Positions 1-8,105 are shown, counted from the stretch's first letter. The stretch is 19,850 nt of DNA from Haemophilus parahaemolyticus (GCF_018373095.1 NZ_JAHAHT010000027.1:1-19850), one strand, 5' to 3'. Numbers and translations: made by a program. Notes: generated by a model from the letters alone, not told the origin.

Positions 1-94
1 GGTCATAGACAGTCAGCTGCCCCATCTTTTCCAGTTCTTCCCAGGAAATATCTCCCGGATTTAAAGTATACCCGTCTAATACAACAATCTTCAT
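1..94 (-). CDS. D-2-hydroxyacid dehydrogenase, N-terminal 31 residues (partial at window edge)
   Basis: Read leftwards from ATG at 94-92, the first residues are MKIVVLDGYTLNPGDISWEE, the typical start of D-2-hydroxyacid (glycerate/hydroxypyruvate type) dehydrogenases, which use NAD(P)H to interconvert 2-keto and D-2-hydroxy acids in the cytosol. Only the first 31 codons lie inside the window, so neither the Rossmann motif nor the catalytic Arg/Glu/His can be checked. The bases just upstream of the ATG (95-110) contain no recognisable Shine-Dalgarno, and an mqo remnant begins almost at once on the other strand, so the native upstream region may have been lost. Family assignment rests on the N-terminus alone; the exact substrate is unknown. 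Confidence 0.6.
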   Translation of the reverse strand, partial: MKIVVLDGYTLNPGDISWEELEKMGQLTVYD

Positions 95-99
95 TTTTA

Positions 100-501
100 T
101 ACTATCTGATTAAGCAAGCTTTGCTAAGCAAGGAACAACGAATGGCAGACTTGCGAGAGTTCTATCCAGAGGCGAAAAGCGAAGATTGGGATGTGATTAT
201 CGCGGGGCAACGCGTGCAGATCATCAAGGATTTACCTAACGAACGCGGTTCACTCTGTTTTGGTACAGAAGTGATTACTTCTGAAGATAAAAGCGTGGCG
301 GCATTGCTTGGGGCATCGCCAGGTGCGTCCACTTCCGTTGATGCAATGTTAAGTGTGTTCTCAAAATGCTTTGTGGAAAAACAACCTGAGTTACAAGCGA
401 AGTTGAAACAGCTTGTCCCTTCTTATGGCGAAAAACTACGAGATAATCCAGCACTCATTCACGAAATCAAAACCAAGGCAGCTAAGTGGTTGGGCGTATA
501 A
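100..501 (+). pseudogene. mqo: malate:quinone oxidoreductase, C-terminal remnant
   Basis: The frame from about 100 to the TAA at 499-501 encodes the C-terminal roughly 130 residues of Mqo, the FAD-dependent membrane-associated enzyme that oxidises malate to oxaloacetate and passes electrons to quinone. Family landmarks are the LREFYPEAK...EDW segment, AGQRVQIIK, and ALLGASPGAST followed by a conserved VPSYG. The full protein is close to 490 residues, so the FAD-binding N-terminal three quarters are absent. Mqo-like reading begins around 100-103, only a few bases from the divergent dehydrogenase ATG. A TTG at 121 and an ATG at 142 are in frame but would give a protein without its catalytic domain, so I call it a gene relic. 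A hairpin at 546-576 follows it. Confidence 0.8.
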
Positions 502-545
502 TCCCTCTGAATTAACAGAATATATCAGCAATTATAGAAAAAAGT

Positions 546-576
546 AATAATCCGCACATTAAACGTGCGGATTATT
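546..576. terminator. Hairpin between convergent mqo remnant and waaL
   Basis: Arms AATAATCCGCAC (546-557) and GTGCGGATTATT (565-576) form a perfect 12-bp stem with a 7-nt loop between two convergent reading frames. It ends directly before the waaL stop codon and could act in both directions. The GC-rich heart, CCGCAC/GTGCGG, resembles an imperfect pair of Hin-type uptake words (AAGTGCGGT). Confidence 0.6.
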
Positions 577-578
577 AT

Positions 579-1829
579 TTATGCATTTTGCTTTCTTATC
601 AAACTATAAAACACAGTGCAAATAAAGAAATAAAATATTGAACCTGAATTATGTGCCAAGAATGATTGGCTAGTAAAATAAAAGAGGTGCGATAAAACGT
701 GAATAATACCTAAAATTGCGATACATTTTATTTCTAAATTCTGTTCTTTTAAGCTACGAATGAAATAAAATAATGGAATTAAAGTAACCAATATTAAGCC
801 AATAAAACCAATGAAACCTCGTTTTACCCAAGATTCTAAGTATTGATTATGTAAACTATTAAATTGCAATGTCGTTTTTTCCATTTGCTTAGTATTAATT
901 TGCTGATATTTAAATAACTCATATCCTTTGCTACCATGACCAAATAAAGGTGCTTGTTTAATCGCAATCAATGCATTTGCCCACATATCAAAGCGAGCAC
1001 CTAATGAGGTCAATTTATTATTATTTTCTATATATTGTGAAATATCATATTTAGCATCATTATAACGCTGCTCAATGCCAAATTTAGGATTAGAGATTAG
1101 GGTTGTGATTCCAATAGCAATAACCGCAATCAATGAGAAAATTAATTTTTTGCTAATGTATTGGCGATAAAGAAACAAAATCGTTAGTAAAACAATGGGC
1201 AACCCCACCCAACCACCGCGTGCACCAGATAACGCACTAGTGCTCATTGCTAACATCACACCAATAAAACTAAATAATGCAGATTTATATTCTTTCTTCA
1301 CCGTAAAATAAATAGCAATCACAAGGCTATATATTGCAAGTGAAATCGCAATATTGCCAGCTTGAATATGCATAATCTCAGGAAATGGCTTATCATAGCC
1401 TAGCTGAAACTTCTGAAATAACGCAACCAAGCCAGTAATCATTGCACCTACTGGAACCGAATATAAAATCGTTTTTATTTTAATAGGGAATTGGCTAAAT
1501 AAAAGTAACAATGGAATAAATAATAAAATCCGGCTTGGATTATCTATTTCTCTAAAGCTGTCTTTGTTGATAATAATAGAAAGCATAAAAGTAATGAAAT
1601 AGAATAAAAAAGCAAAAATAAGCCATTTATCTACTTTTGCTAATTGCCATTTTTGTTTAAATTTAAAGAAATATACAAGAGCATAAATCACACTAATGCC
1701 ACCTAATACCATTGGTACATAGCTATAACCTTTTTTGAGCACTAAAACAGTGACAAAAAATAAAGCAACAAGTAAATTAAGCATCAGAGTAAAGTGTTTA
1801 GTCTGAATAAAGTTTGAACGAATCAACAT
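579..1829 (-). CDS. waaL: O-antigen ligase / lipid A-core surface polymer ligase (Wzy_C membrane protein)
   Basis: This 416-residue, strongly hydrophobic protein has about ten to twelve predicted membrane segments and a large hydrophilic loop around residues 245-325, the architecture of the WaaL/Wzy family. Family landmarks are SGARGGW at 201-207 (with the conserved Arg204), GHGSKG at 297-302 in the big periplasmic loop, and SLHNQYLE at 325-332 with the conserved His327. WaaL transfers an undecaprenyl-linked polymer to the lipid A core at the outer face of the inner membrane. In Pasteurellaceae that make short lipooligosaccharide, relatives may add a single unit or act on another glycan, so the acceptor and donor are uncertain. 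The ATG is preceded by AAGGAA. It stands alone, with a hairpin at its end and a divergent gene behind it. Polymerase (Wzy) or protein O-glycosyl ligase are alternatives. Confidence 0.75.
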   Translation of the reverse strand: MLIRSNFIQTKHFTLMLNLLVALFFVTVLVLKKGYSYVPMVLGGISVIYALVYFFKFKQKWQLAKVDKWLIFAFLFYFITFMLSIIINKDSFREIDNPSRILLFIPLLLLFSQFPIKIKTILYSVPVGAMITGLVALFQKFQLGYDKPFPEIMHIQAGNIAISLAIYSLVIAIYFTVKKEYKSALFSFIGVMLAMSTSALSGARGGWVGLPIVLLTILFLYRQYISKKLIFSLIAVIAIGITTLISNPKFGIEQRYNDAKYDISQYIENNNKLTSLGARFDMWANALIAIKQAPLFGHGSKGYELFKYQQINTKQMEKTTLQFNSLHNQYLESWVKRGFIGFIGLILVTLIPLFYFIRSLKEQNLEIKCIAILGIIHVLSHLFYFTSQSFLAHNSGSIFYFFICTVFYSLIRKQNA

Positions 1830-1986
1830 AAAAATTCCTTAAATGAAAAATCAAACGCATTTTACCCGAAATCAAAATGCAAAAGTAGAATGTTTTTGCA
1901 CCGCTTGATGAAATCAATGTTTAACGAGAACTAACTTAGTGCAAATTTTGTATAACAGATAACCTACAAAGAACCTAAATCATCTC

Positions 1987-2015
1987 TTTACTTCCTTGCT
2001 AACCTGCGTTAAAAT
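1987..2015 (+). promoter_or_regulatory. Probable rpsU promoter
   Basis: TTTACT (1987-1992) and TAAAAT (2010-2015) are separated by exactly 17 bases, a good sigma-70 fit. The -10 ends about 77 bases before the rpsU ATG. The surrounding divergent spacer (1830-2092) holds no ORF and no LexA-like box that I can see; a CAAGCGGT uptake word in reverse lies near 1901-1908. Confidence 0.5.
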
Positions 2016-2092
2016 TGGATACCTTTTTTAGTTCTATGCCGCCAAAAATGTGTGCGGTTTAATTTAATCATATTTTTCTGAGGTGATGGCAT

Positions 2093-2308
2093 ATGCCAGT
2101 AATTAAAGTTCGTGAAAATGAATCATTTGACGTTGCATTACGTCGTTTCAAACGCTCTTGCGAAAAAGCAGGTTTATTAGCAGAAGTTCGTGCTCGTGAA
2201 TTCTACGAAAAACCAACAACAATTCGTAAACGTGAGAAAGCGTCTTTAGCAAAACGTCACGCTAAACGTAATGCTCGTGAAAACGCACGTAACACTCGTT
2301 TATACTAA
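2093..2308 (+). CDS. rpsU: 30S ribosomal protein S21
   Basis: The 71-residue product matches S21 along its whole length: it starts MPVIKVRENE, carries the arginine/lysine-rich helices, and ends RNARENARNTRLY. S21 binds the small subunit near the anti-Shine-Dalgarno and helps initiation. The start is the ATG at 2093, preceded by GAGGTGAT. It is the first gene of the macromolecular-synthesis operon, with dnaG 101 bases downstream and a terminator hairpin between them, so more S21 than primase should be made. Codon use is strongly biased (CGT, AAA, GCA), as expected for a ribosomal protein. Confidence 0.98.
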   Translation: MPVIKVRENESFDVALRRFKRSCEKAGLLAEVRAREFYEKPTTIRKREKASLAKRHAKRNARENARNTRLY

Positions 2309-2341
2309 TTCATTCGCTTTTTAAGCACTGAATCTTTACTG

Positions 2342-2372
2342 AAACCGTGAAACCGCAAGGAATCACGGTTTT
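2342..2372 (+). terminator. rpsU-dnaG intergenic terminator/attenuator
   Basis: Arms AAACCGTGA (2342-2350) and TCACGGTTT (2363-2371) form a 9-bp stem with a 12-nt loop, running into a short T tract. A partial terminator at this place between rpsU and dnaG is well known in E. coli and limits primase synthesis. A GTG inside this hairpin (2347) is in frame with dnaG but is not the likely start. Confidence 0.75.
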
Positions 2373-2409
2373 AGTTTATTTATTCCACTCTTTTAGCAAT
2401 GGAGGACCA

Positions 2410-4152
2410 ATGAAAGGCACTATTCCACGTTCGTTTATTGATGATCTCATTGCTCGCACTGATATTGTCGATCTAATCAATCAACGTGTTAAGCTCAAAA
2501 AAGCAGGGCGAGATTATCAAGCCTGTTGCCCATTTCATCACGAAAAAACACCTTCTTTTTCCGTCAGCCAATCCAAACAGTTCTATCACTGCTTCGGCTG
2601 TGGGGCACACGGCAATGTGATTAGCTTTTTGATGGAGTATGACAAGCTCGAATTTCCTGAAGCAATTGAAGAACTGGCTGCAATGCAAGGGCTAGAAGTC
2701 CCTCGAGAGAATGTACGTCAATCAGGCAACTTTCGCCCTATTAGTTATAAAACGAAACGCGATCTTTACGGTTTACTTGAAGAAATTACTCGCTTCTATC
2801 AACACAATTTACAACACGATATTCCAAGCCAAAGTTACTTGCAAGGTCGTGGCTTATCGTCCGAAATTGTCGCTAAATTTGAACTTGGCTTTGCACCAAA
2901 TAGCTATGATGCTGTGCTCAAACGCTTTGGTGTGAATCCTGAGGAAACCCAAAAATTACGCGACACAGGGATGGTTTCTGAAAATGAAAGCGGTCGAATT
3001 TATGATAAGTTTCGCAATCGCGTGATGTTTCCAATTCGGGATAAACGTGGTCGCGTGATTGCCTTTGGCGGGCGTGTAATGGGTGATGAACGCCCGAAAT
3101 ACCTCAACTCACCCGAATCTGCCACTTACCACAAAGGTAACGAACTTTACGGCTTATACCAAGCTCTACAAGCTAATGAAAATCCTGAATATTTGTTTGT
3201 GGTGGAAGGCTATATGGACGTGGTGGCACTCGCTCAATTTGGTGTATTGAATGCGGTTGCCTCACTCGGCACGGCAACTACAGGTGAACAAATCCAACAG
3301 ATGTTCCGTGTAACAGAGCAGATTGTCTGTTGCTACGATGGTGACCGTGCAGGGCGTGATGCAGCTTGGCGTGCTTTTGAAAATGCCTTACCATATTTGT
3401 ATGATGGTCGTCAGCTCAAATTTATCTTTTTGCCAGATGGCGAAGACCCCGATACTTTCGTACGAAGCCAAGGCAAAGAGGGTTTTGAACAATATTTGGC
3501 GGAACATTCCAAATCATTGAGCGATTTTCTGTTTGATAGCCTACTGATGCAAGTTGATTTATCTAGCCCAGAAGGAAAATCTAAACTTGCCTCGCTTGCC
3601 ATTCCGCTTATTAATCGCATTCCAGGCGAAATGTTGCGGGTTTACCTTCGCAATATCTTAGGGCAAAAATTAGGCATTTTAGACCCCGCTCAGCTCGAAG
3701 CAATGTTGCCAAATCGCCAGCAAAAAGAGGTCTCTAAACCACAAGCAAACCAAATCAAACGCACCCCAATGCGCTTGTTGATTGCTTTATTATTGCAAAA
3801 TCCAGAGTTGGCAAAACACGTGCCAGACCTCACACCGCTAAGCGAATTGAACGAACCTGGCTTTGCCTTATTCTGTGAATTAGCCCAAGTTTGCCAAGCT
3901 AATATCGGCATTTCAATGGGGGCTTTGCTAGAACATTGGCGAGATAGCGAACAATTCCGCACGCTTGAATTGCTAGCGAGTTGGGATCATATGGTCGCCT
4001 CAGAAAACCTAGAAAAAGAGTTTATCGAAACCCTCGGTTTTCTCTACGATAAATTGGTCGAAAAACGAGTAGAGATGTTGATCGCCAAAGAGCGAACTTC
4101 AGGTTTAAGTACGGAAGAAAAACAAGAGTTGGTTTTGTTAATTTCTCAGTAG
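2410..4152 (+). CDS. dnaG: DNA primase
   Basis: DnaG makes the RNA primers for replication forks. The 580-residue product has the full family layout: a CHC2 zinc ribbon with Cys40, His43, Cys61 and Cys64; a catalytic core with RNA-polymerase motif region and Toprim fold, including EGYMDV with Glu266 and the DGD pair Asp310/Asp312 for metal binding; and a C-terminal DnaB-binding domain from about residue 440. I chose ATG 2410, four bases after GGAGG, over a GTG at 2347 that would start inside the upstream terminator and add 21 unrelated residues; the chosen protein is almost exactly the length of E. coli DnaG. rpoD, its usual downstream partner, is not here. Confidence 0.97.
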   Translation: MKGTIPRSFIDDLIARTDIVDLINQRVKLKKAGRDYQACCPFHHEKTPSFSVSQSKQFYHCFGCGAHGNVISFLMEYDKLEFPEAIEELAAMQGLEVPRENVRQSGNFRPISYKTKRDLYGLLEEITRFYQHNLQHDIPSQSYLQGRGLSSEIVAKFELGFAPNSYDAVLKRFGVNPEETQKLRDTGMVSENESGRIYDKFRNRVMFPIRDKRGRVIAFGGRVMGDERPKYLNSPESATYHKGNELYGLYQALQANENPEYLFVVEGYMDVVALAQFGVLNAVASLGTATTGEQIQQMFRVTEQIVCCYDGDRAGRDAAWRAFENALPYLYDGRQLKFIFLPDGEDPDTFVRSQGKEGFEQYLAEHSKSLSDFLFDSLLMQVDLSSPEGKSKLASLAIPLINRIPGEMLRVYLRNILGQKLGILDPAQLEAMLPNRQQKEVSKPQANQIKRTPMRLLIALLLQNPELAKHVPDLTPLSELNEPGFALFCELAQVCQANIGISMGALLEHWRDSEQFRTLELLASWDHMVASENLEKEFIETLGFLYDKLVEKRVEMLIAKERTSGLSTEEKQELVLLISQ

Positions 4153-4504
4153 GAACTTCTATATAAATGGCTAATACTATGAGTTACGGTTGCAATGTTC
4201 TCACGCCCCGCCAATCGCCATAATCAGCTTATCCACATTTTACGGATCAATTTTTTGTTTTCCCATAAGAGAAACATTTTGTTTGATATAAAAAATAAAC
4301 TATGCAGATTATTCGCTTTTGTGGTTTGAAGTGGACGGGAACGTTCCTAGAAGAATGAAAAAATGTGAAAAATATGAAGAAGATAACAAAATTCTTTAGC
4401 TCTTTTATACTTTTTCGTTATAAAAACGATCAAATCATTCTTTACTCATCTTAAAATTACAGGTACTCTCTCTTCAATTTTCACTCATCTGTTTTGAGGT
4501 CTTT
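4153..4504. other. Gene-free spacer between dnaG and hbpA
   Basis: This 352-base spacer holds no credible ORF and no tRNA or other RNA gene that I recognise. A weak stem, ATCC/GGAT followed by a T run near 4228-4258, could end dnaG transcription. GGAACGTTCC at 4338-4347 is a perfect 10-base palindrome of unknown meaning. TTTAGC (4395-4400), 18 bases, then TATAAA (4419-4424) is a possible promoter for hbpA. In many gammaproteobacteria rpoD starts in this position. Confidence 0.5.
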
Positions 4505-6139
4505 ATGAAATTTACCAAATTAACCGCCATTTCCACCGCTTTAGTAGCCGCCTTTGCACTTGCGGCTTGTGATGATAAAAACGAAAATAAAACCACCGCG
4601 AAGCCTGCTGCAGAAAAAACATTTGTGAACTGCGTGAGCCGTTCGCCACAATATTTCAGCCCGGCATTAGCGATAGATGGCATCTCTTACAATGCTAGCT
4701 CACAACAAGTTTACAATCGCTTAGTTGAATTTAAACGCGGTTCAACCGAAATCGAGCCTGCTTTAGCAGAAAGTTGGGAGATTTCAGAAGATAGCTTAAC
4801 TTATACTTTCCATTTACGTAAAGGCGTGAAATTCCACTCAAATAAAGAATTTACGCCAAGTCGTGATTTTACTGCTGATGATGTGGTTTTCTCGTTTAAC
4901 CGTCAGTTAGATCCGAATCATCCATACCACAATGTGTCGAAAGCGACTTATCCATACTTCAAAGCGATGAAATTCCCAACGCTTTTAAAAGCAGTTGAAA
5001 AAGTAGACGACAACACGGTGAAATTTACGCTGAATAAGCCAGATGCAACCTTCCTTTCAAGCTTAGGAATGGATTTTACCTCCATCTATTCAGCTGAATA
5101 CGCGGATGCAATGTTGAAAGCTGGCAAACCTGAAACTGTAGATACCACGCCAATCGGCACAGGTCCGTTTGCCTTTACAGGTTATGTATTAGATCAAGCA
5201 AGCCGCTATGTCGCATTTAAAGATTATTGGAATGGCAAAGCAGATTTCGACCGCTTGATCTTTGAAATCGTGCCAGATGCGACCACGCGTTATGCGAAAT
5301 TGCAAGCAGGACAGTGCGATTTAATGGATTTCCCGAATGCGACCGACATCGAAAAAATGAAAACCGATCCGAAAGTGAATCTGCTTTCTAACCCTGGTTT
5401 AAATATTGCTTACGTGGCATTTAACACGGAAAAAGCCCCGTTTGATAATGTAAAAGTGCGTCAAGCCTTGAACCTTGCAGTCGATAAAAAAGCGATTATT
5501 GATGTGGTTTATCAAGGTGCGGGCGTGGCTGCGAAAAGTCCACTACCACCGACAATTTGGGGCTATAACGCAAGTTTGCCAGAGTCTGAGCAAAATATCG
5601 AAAAAGCGAAACAACTTTTAGCTGAAGCGGGTTATCCGAATGGTTTTGAAACCGAACTTTGGGTACAGCCAGTGGTGCGTGCATCTAACCCGAATCCACG
5701 CCGTATGTCAGAAATTATTCAAGCGGACTGGGAAAAAATTGGTGTAAAAGCGAAATTAGTGACTTATGAATGGGGCGACTACATCAAACGTACCAAAGCA
5801 GGCGAAGTAACTGCGGGAACTTACGGCTGGTCTGGTGATAATGGCGATCCTGATAACTTCTTATCGCCGTTATTTGGTTCATCAAACATCGGCAATAGCA
5901 ACTACGCACGTTTTAATAGCCCAGAGTTAGATGCTTTATTAGATAAAGCGATTGGTTTATCGGACAAAGGCGAACGTACCAAACTTTACGAACAAGCACA
6001 GGTACTTTTAAATGAGCAAGCACCGTGGATTAATGTGGCTCATTCGATTAACTTTGCCCCAACTAGCAAACGTGTGCAAGATTACAAACAAAGTCCATTT
6101 GGTTACACTTATCTCTATGGAACCAAATTGGTTGACTAA
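4505..6139 (+). CDS. hbpA: Periplasmic heme/glutathione/peptide-binding lipoprotein (HbpA/GbpA, DppA family)
   Basis: This is a 544-residue substrate-binding protein of the SBP_bac_5 (dipeptide/oligopeptide) class. A signal peptide ends in the lipobox LAAC with the lipidated Cys at residue 22, so it should be anchored in the membrane facing the periplasm. Family landmarks include NRLVEF, ALAESWEIS, LRKGVKFH, FTADDVVFSF, GTGPF, FNTEKAPFDNVKVRQAL and the closing NFAPTSKRV. As I remember the Haemophilus influenzae protein, resemblance is high over the whole length; that protein was first named heme-binding HbpA and later shown to bind glutathione (GbpA), importing through the DppBCDF permease. 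No permease genes are next to it. ATG 4505 follows TTTTGAGGTC. It is the first of two genes, the next being a SapF-like ATPase. The ligand cannot be told from sequence alone. Confidence 0.85.
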   Translation: MKFTKLTAISTALVAAFALAACDDKNENKTTAKPAAEKTFVNCVSRSPQYFSPALAIDGISYNASSQQVYNRLVEFKRGSTEIEPALAESWEISEDSLTYTFHLRKGVKFHSNKEFTPSRDFTADDVVFSFNRQLDPNHPYHNVSKATYPYFKAMKFPTLLKAVEKVDDNTVKFTLNKPDATFLSSLGMDFTSIYSAEYADAMLKAGKPETVDTTPIGTGPFAFTGYVLDQASRYVAFKDYWNGKADFDRLIFEIVPDATTRYAKLQAGQCDLMDFPNATDIEKMKTDPKVNLLSNPGLNIAYVAFNTEKAPFDNVKVRQALNLAVDKKAIIDVVYQGAGVAAKSPLPPTIWGYNASLPESEQNIEKAKQLLAEAGYPNGFETELWVQPVVRASNPNPRRMSEIIQADWEKIGVKAKLVTYEWGDYIKRTKAGEVTAGTYGWSGDNGDPDNFLSPLFGSSNIGNSNYARFNSPELDALLDKAIGLSDKGERTKLYEQAQVLLNEQAPWINVAHSINFAPTSKRVQDYKQSPFGYTYLYGTKLVD

Positions 6140-6170
6140 TTTCTAAAAATAATCCATATCATAAAATAGG

Positions 6171-6216
6171 ATGCTTGCTATCATAAATAATTGATTTTAT
6201 TATTGATAGCAAGCAT
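6171..6216. repeat. 13-bp perfect inverted repeat between hbpA and sapF
   Basis: ATGCTTGCTATCA (6171-6183) is repeated in reverse complement at 6204-6216, with a 20-nt AT-rich loop. There is no T tract after it, only TTATATTTC, so it may be a weak terminator, an mRNA-stabilising 3' hairpin for hbpA, or a protein site. It sits 26 bases ahead of the sapF start. Confidence 0.55.
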
Positions 6217-6241
6217 TTATATTTCAACTATTGGATCTCTT

Positions 6242-7036
6242 ATGGCTCTTTTAGACATCCAGCACCTAAGCAAACACTTTATTGAACGTACTAGCCTTTT
6301 TCATAAACACAATTTCTATGCTGTAAAAAATGTCTCTTTTACACTTAATCGACGTGAAACTCTGGCTATTATTGGTGAAAATGGCTCTGGGAAATCTACA
6401 TTAGCCAAAATGATTATTGGGCAAATGAAGCCAACTTCTGGGCAAATTTTATTTAGAAATAAACCGCTTGAATTTGGCGACTATAGCTTTAGAGCCAAGC
6501 ACATTCGAATGGTCTTTCAAGATCCTAACGATGCTTTTGATCCTAACCATAATATTGGACAAATTTTAGATACGCCACTTAGAACAGCAACTCAACTCTC
6601 TGAAGAAGCTCGTAACGAACGCATCTTTCAAACATTAAAACTAGTTGGACTTTATAAAGATCACGTACTTACTCCTATCTCACTAGCTTCTAACAGTCAA
6701 AAACAGCGTGTCGCTCTTGCAAGAGCCCTAATTTTGGAACCTGAAATTTTAATTATTGATGACACATCCAGCTCTCTTGATTTTTCAGTGAAAACACAGA
6801 TGATTAATCTGATGCTTGAATTGCAACAACGACTTGCTCTCTCATTTATCTATATTGGACAACATCTTGGCTTAATTAAACATATTAGCGACAAATTATT
6901 AGTTATACACCAAGGCGAGGTTCTAGAATATGGAACAACTAAAGAGATTCTTCTAAATCCCGAACATACAATTACAGAACGGCTAATTGAAAGTCATTTT
7001 GGGAAAAAATTAACCCCAGAAGCTTGGGCTGAATAA
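6242..7036 (+). CDS. sapF: SapF-like ABC transporter ATP-binding protein
   Basis: The 264-residue protein is an ABC ATPase close to SapF, an ATPase of the Sap system for antimicrobial-peptide, heme or putrescine-linked import. It has Walker A GENGSGKST (45-53), a Q-loop at Gln93, Walker B ILIIDD (169-174), a D-loop SSLD, and an H-loop at His208. The SapF hallmark is the C-terminal LIESHFGKKLTPEAW. Two motifs are odd: the LSGGQ signature reads LASNSQKQR, and the catalytic glutamate after Walker B is Asp174. From memory, SapF of H. influenzae also has Asp and a degenerate signature, so this is partly a family trait. ATG 6242 is preferred over an in-frame TTG at 6191 inside the inverted repeat; the Shine-Dalgarno is weak. 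sapABCD are absent here. The gene is AT-richer than hbpA. Confidence 0.8.
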   Translation: MALLDIQHLSKHFIERTSLFHKHNFYAVKNVSFTLNRRETLAIIGENGSGKSTLAKMIIGQMKPTSGQILFRNKPLEFGDYSFRAKHIRMVFQDPNDAFDPNHNIGQILDTPLRTATQLSEEARNERIFQTLKLVGLYKDHVLTPISLASNSQKQRVALARALILEPEILIIDDTSSSLDFSVKTQMINLMLELQQRLALSFIYIGQHLGLIKHISDKLLVIHQGEVLEYGTTKEILLNPEHTITERLIESHFGKKLTPEAWAE

Positions 7037-7077
7037 TGAGAATTTTGTAGCGTCTTTAAACTTACCTAAATATAGAT

Positions 7078-7108
7078 ATGGGTTTGCATTATCGCAAACC
7101 CATTTTTT
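7078..7108 (+). terminator. Strong intrinsic terminator after sapF
   Basis: ATGGGTTTGC (7078-7087) and GCAAACCCAT (7094-7103) form a perfect 10-bp stem with a 6-nt loop, followed by six T's (7103-7108). It lies just before the convergent amidohydrolase stop and closes the hbpA-sapF unit. Confidence 0.88.
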
Positions 7109-7118
7109 GAATGGACGA

Positions 7119-8105
7119 TTAAAGTAACCCCAACACCTTACGTCCGTTAATTGAGGCGATATTCGACATCTCTTCAAGGTTGGTAAAGCGGCAGCCTGCA
7201 GAAAGGAGACTTAATTCTTGCCACATATCGCCCTCACAGAGCGGTACCATATAGTCACAGATGTTATCTGTACCAATTGCCACGGTAATGCCTTCAGGGA
7301 TTAGCTCGTCGGCTGGGGTTAAAGCGTTGTGGAACGGTTGTAAGTCTTCTTTACGACCGCTATCAATCCACGCCATTGGGCAAGCAATGACCATCATTTG
7401 ACTATCACGCATTTTTTGATAGAGCATTTTGCGATATTCTTTAGGATGTGCACCGATAGAAATCCCGTGAATTGCCACTACACGACCTTGCATACCGTGT
7501 TCAATCGCTTTATCGCAAAGTTGTTCGGTCTCTTTCTCTTTTGGTGTGTTGAATTGATCCACGTGTACGTGCAGCATTTTGCCGAGTGATTTGGCTTTAT
7601 CCATCAAAATATCCATCGCTTCTAAACCTTTGCCATAATCCAACTCATCACGATAAGGTAAACCACCAATCATATCCACCATTTCTGAGCCAATATCAAA
7701 CCATTTTTTTGCGGTTGGCTCAATGACACCTTTTAACGTTTGGTTAGCGAATTTCAAAATGATATCGCTTTTATATACTTCGCGTGCTTTGTGAGCGGCA
7801 ATAATCGCACGATCTTCACATACGCCATCAATATCTACGAAAGTACCGAATGCGGTTACCCCTTGAGAAATCATCAGCTCAATGGCTTGCGAGAAACGGC
7901 GGTAATAGTCGTCTACGGTGGATTGACGTTTTACTTCATCCACTAAGTCCCATTTTTGCTGTAGATTAGCATTTTGGTAGATGGTAATTTTTTCTGGGGT
8001 CATGGTGAATGCACGGTCAGCGTGAGCGTGTGCATTTACCCAGCCACCTTTTTTAATGATTTCATCACGAATATGACCTTTCAATGTGCGAATTAATTGG
8101 CTCAT
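7119..8105 (-). CDS. Amidohydrolase-superfamily enzyme, cytosine-deaminase-like
   Basis: This 328-residue protein belongs to the metal-dependent amidohydrolase (TIM-barrel) superfamily, closest in motif layout to CodA/TRZ-type deaminases. Visible metal ligands are the HxH pair His26/His28 in NAHAHAD, His179/His181 in HVHVDQF, His213 in AIHGISIG, and Asp280 in AIGTDN. It is shorter than E. coli CodA (about 425) and lacks most of the flanking beta-sandwich. The likely reaction is deamination of, or amide cleavage in, a nitrogen heterocycle in the cytosol; the substrate is not certain. A PurR-like box at its promoter and a divergent thiamine-uptake gene suggest nucleobase or pyrimidine metabolism. 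ATG 8105 follows AAAGGA. Two tandem intrinsic terminators lie between its promoter and its start, so expression is probably conditional. Confidence 0.75.
   Translation of the reverse strand: MSQLIRTLKGHIRDEIIKKGGWVNAHAHADRAFTMTPEKITIYQNANLQQKWDLVDEVKRQSTVDDYYRRFSQAIELMISQGVTAFGTFVDIDGVCEDRAIIAAHKAREVYKSDIILKFANQTLKGVIEPTAKKWFDIGSEMVDMIGGLPYRDELDYGKGLEAMDILMDKAKSLGKMLHVHVDQFNTPKEKETEQLCDKAIEHGMQGRVVAIHGISIGAHPKEYRKMLYQKMRDSQMMVIACPMAWIDSGRKEDLQPFHNALTPADELIPEGITVAIGTDNICDYMVPLCEGDMWQELSLLSAGCRFTNLEEMSNIASINGRKVLGLL

Noticed and set aside
1830..2092. LexA box ahead of rpsU, as known in E. coli
   Set aside because: No CTG-N10-CAG palindrome of acceptable quality was found in the spacer.
2347..2409. 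In-frame GTG start extending dnaG by 21 residues
   Set aside because: It lies inside the rpsU-dnaG terminator, has no ribosome site, and the extra residues are not part of DnaG; ATG 2410 has GGAGG four bases ahead.
4338..4347. Perfect palindrome GGAACGTTCC as an operator
   Set aside because: Ten bases of palindrome can occur by chance, it matches no regulator consensus I am sure of, and it is far from the presumed promoter.
6191..6241. Upstream TTG start for the SapF-like gene
   Set aside because: The codons fall in the loop and arm of the 13-bp inverted repeat and encode no family sequence; the ATG at 6242 begins the conserved MALLDIQ.
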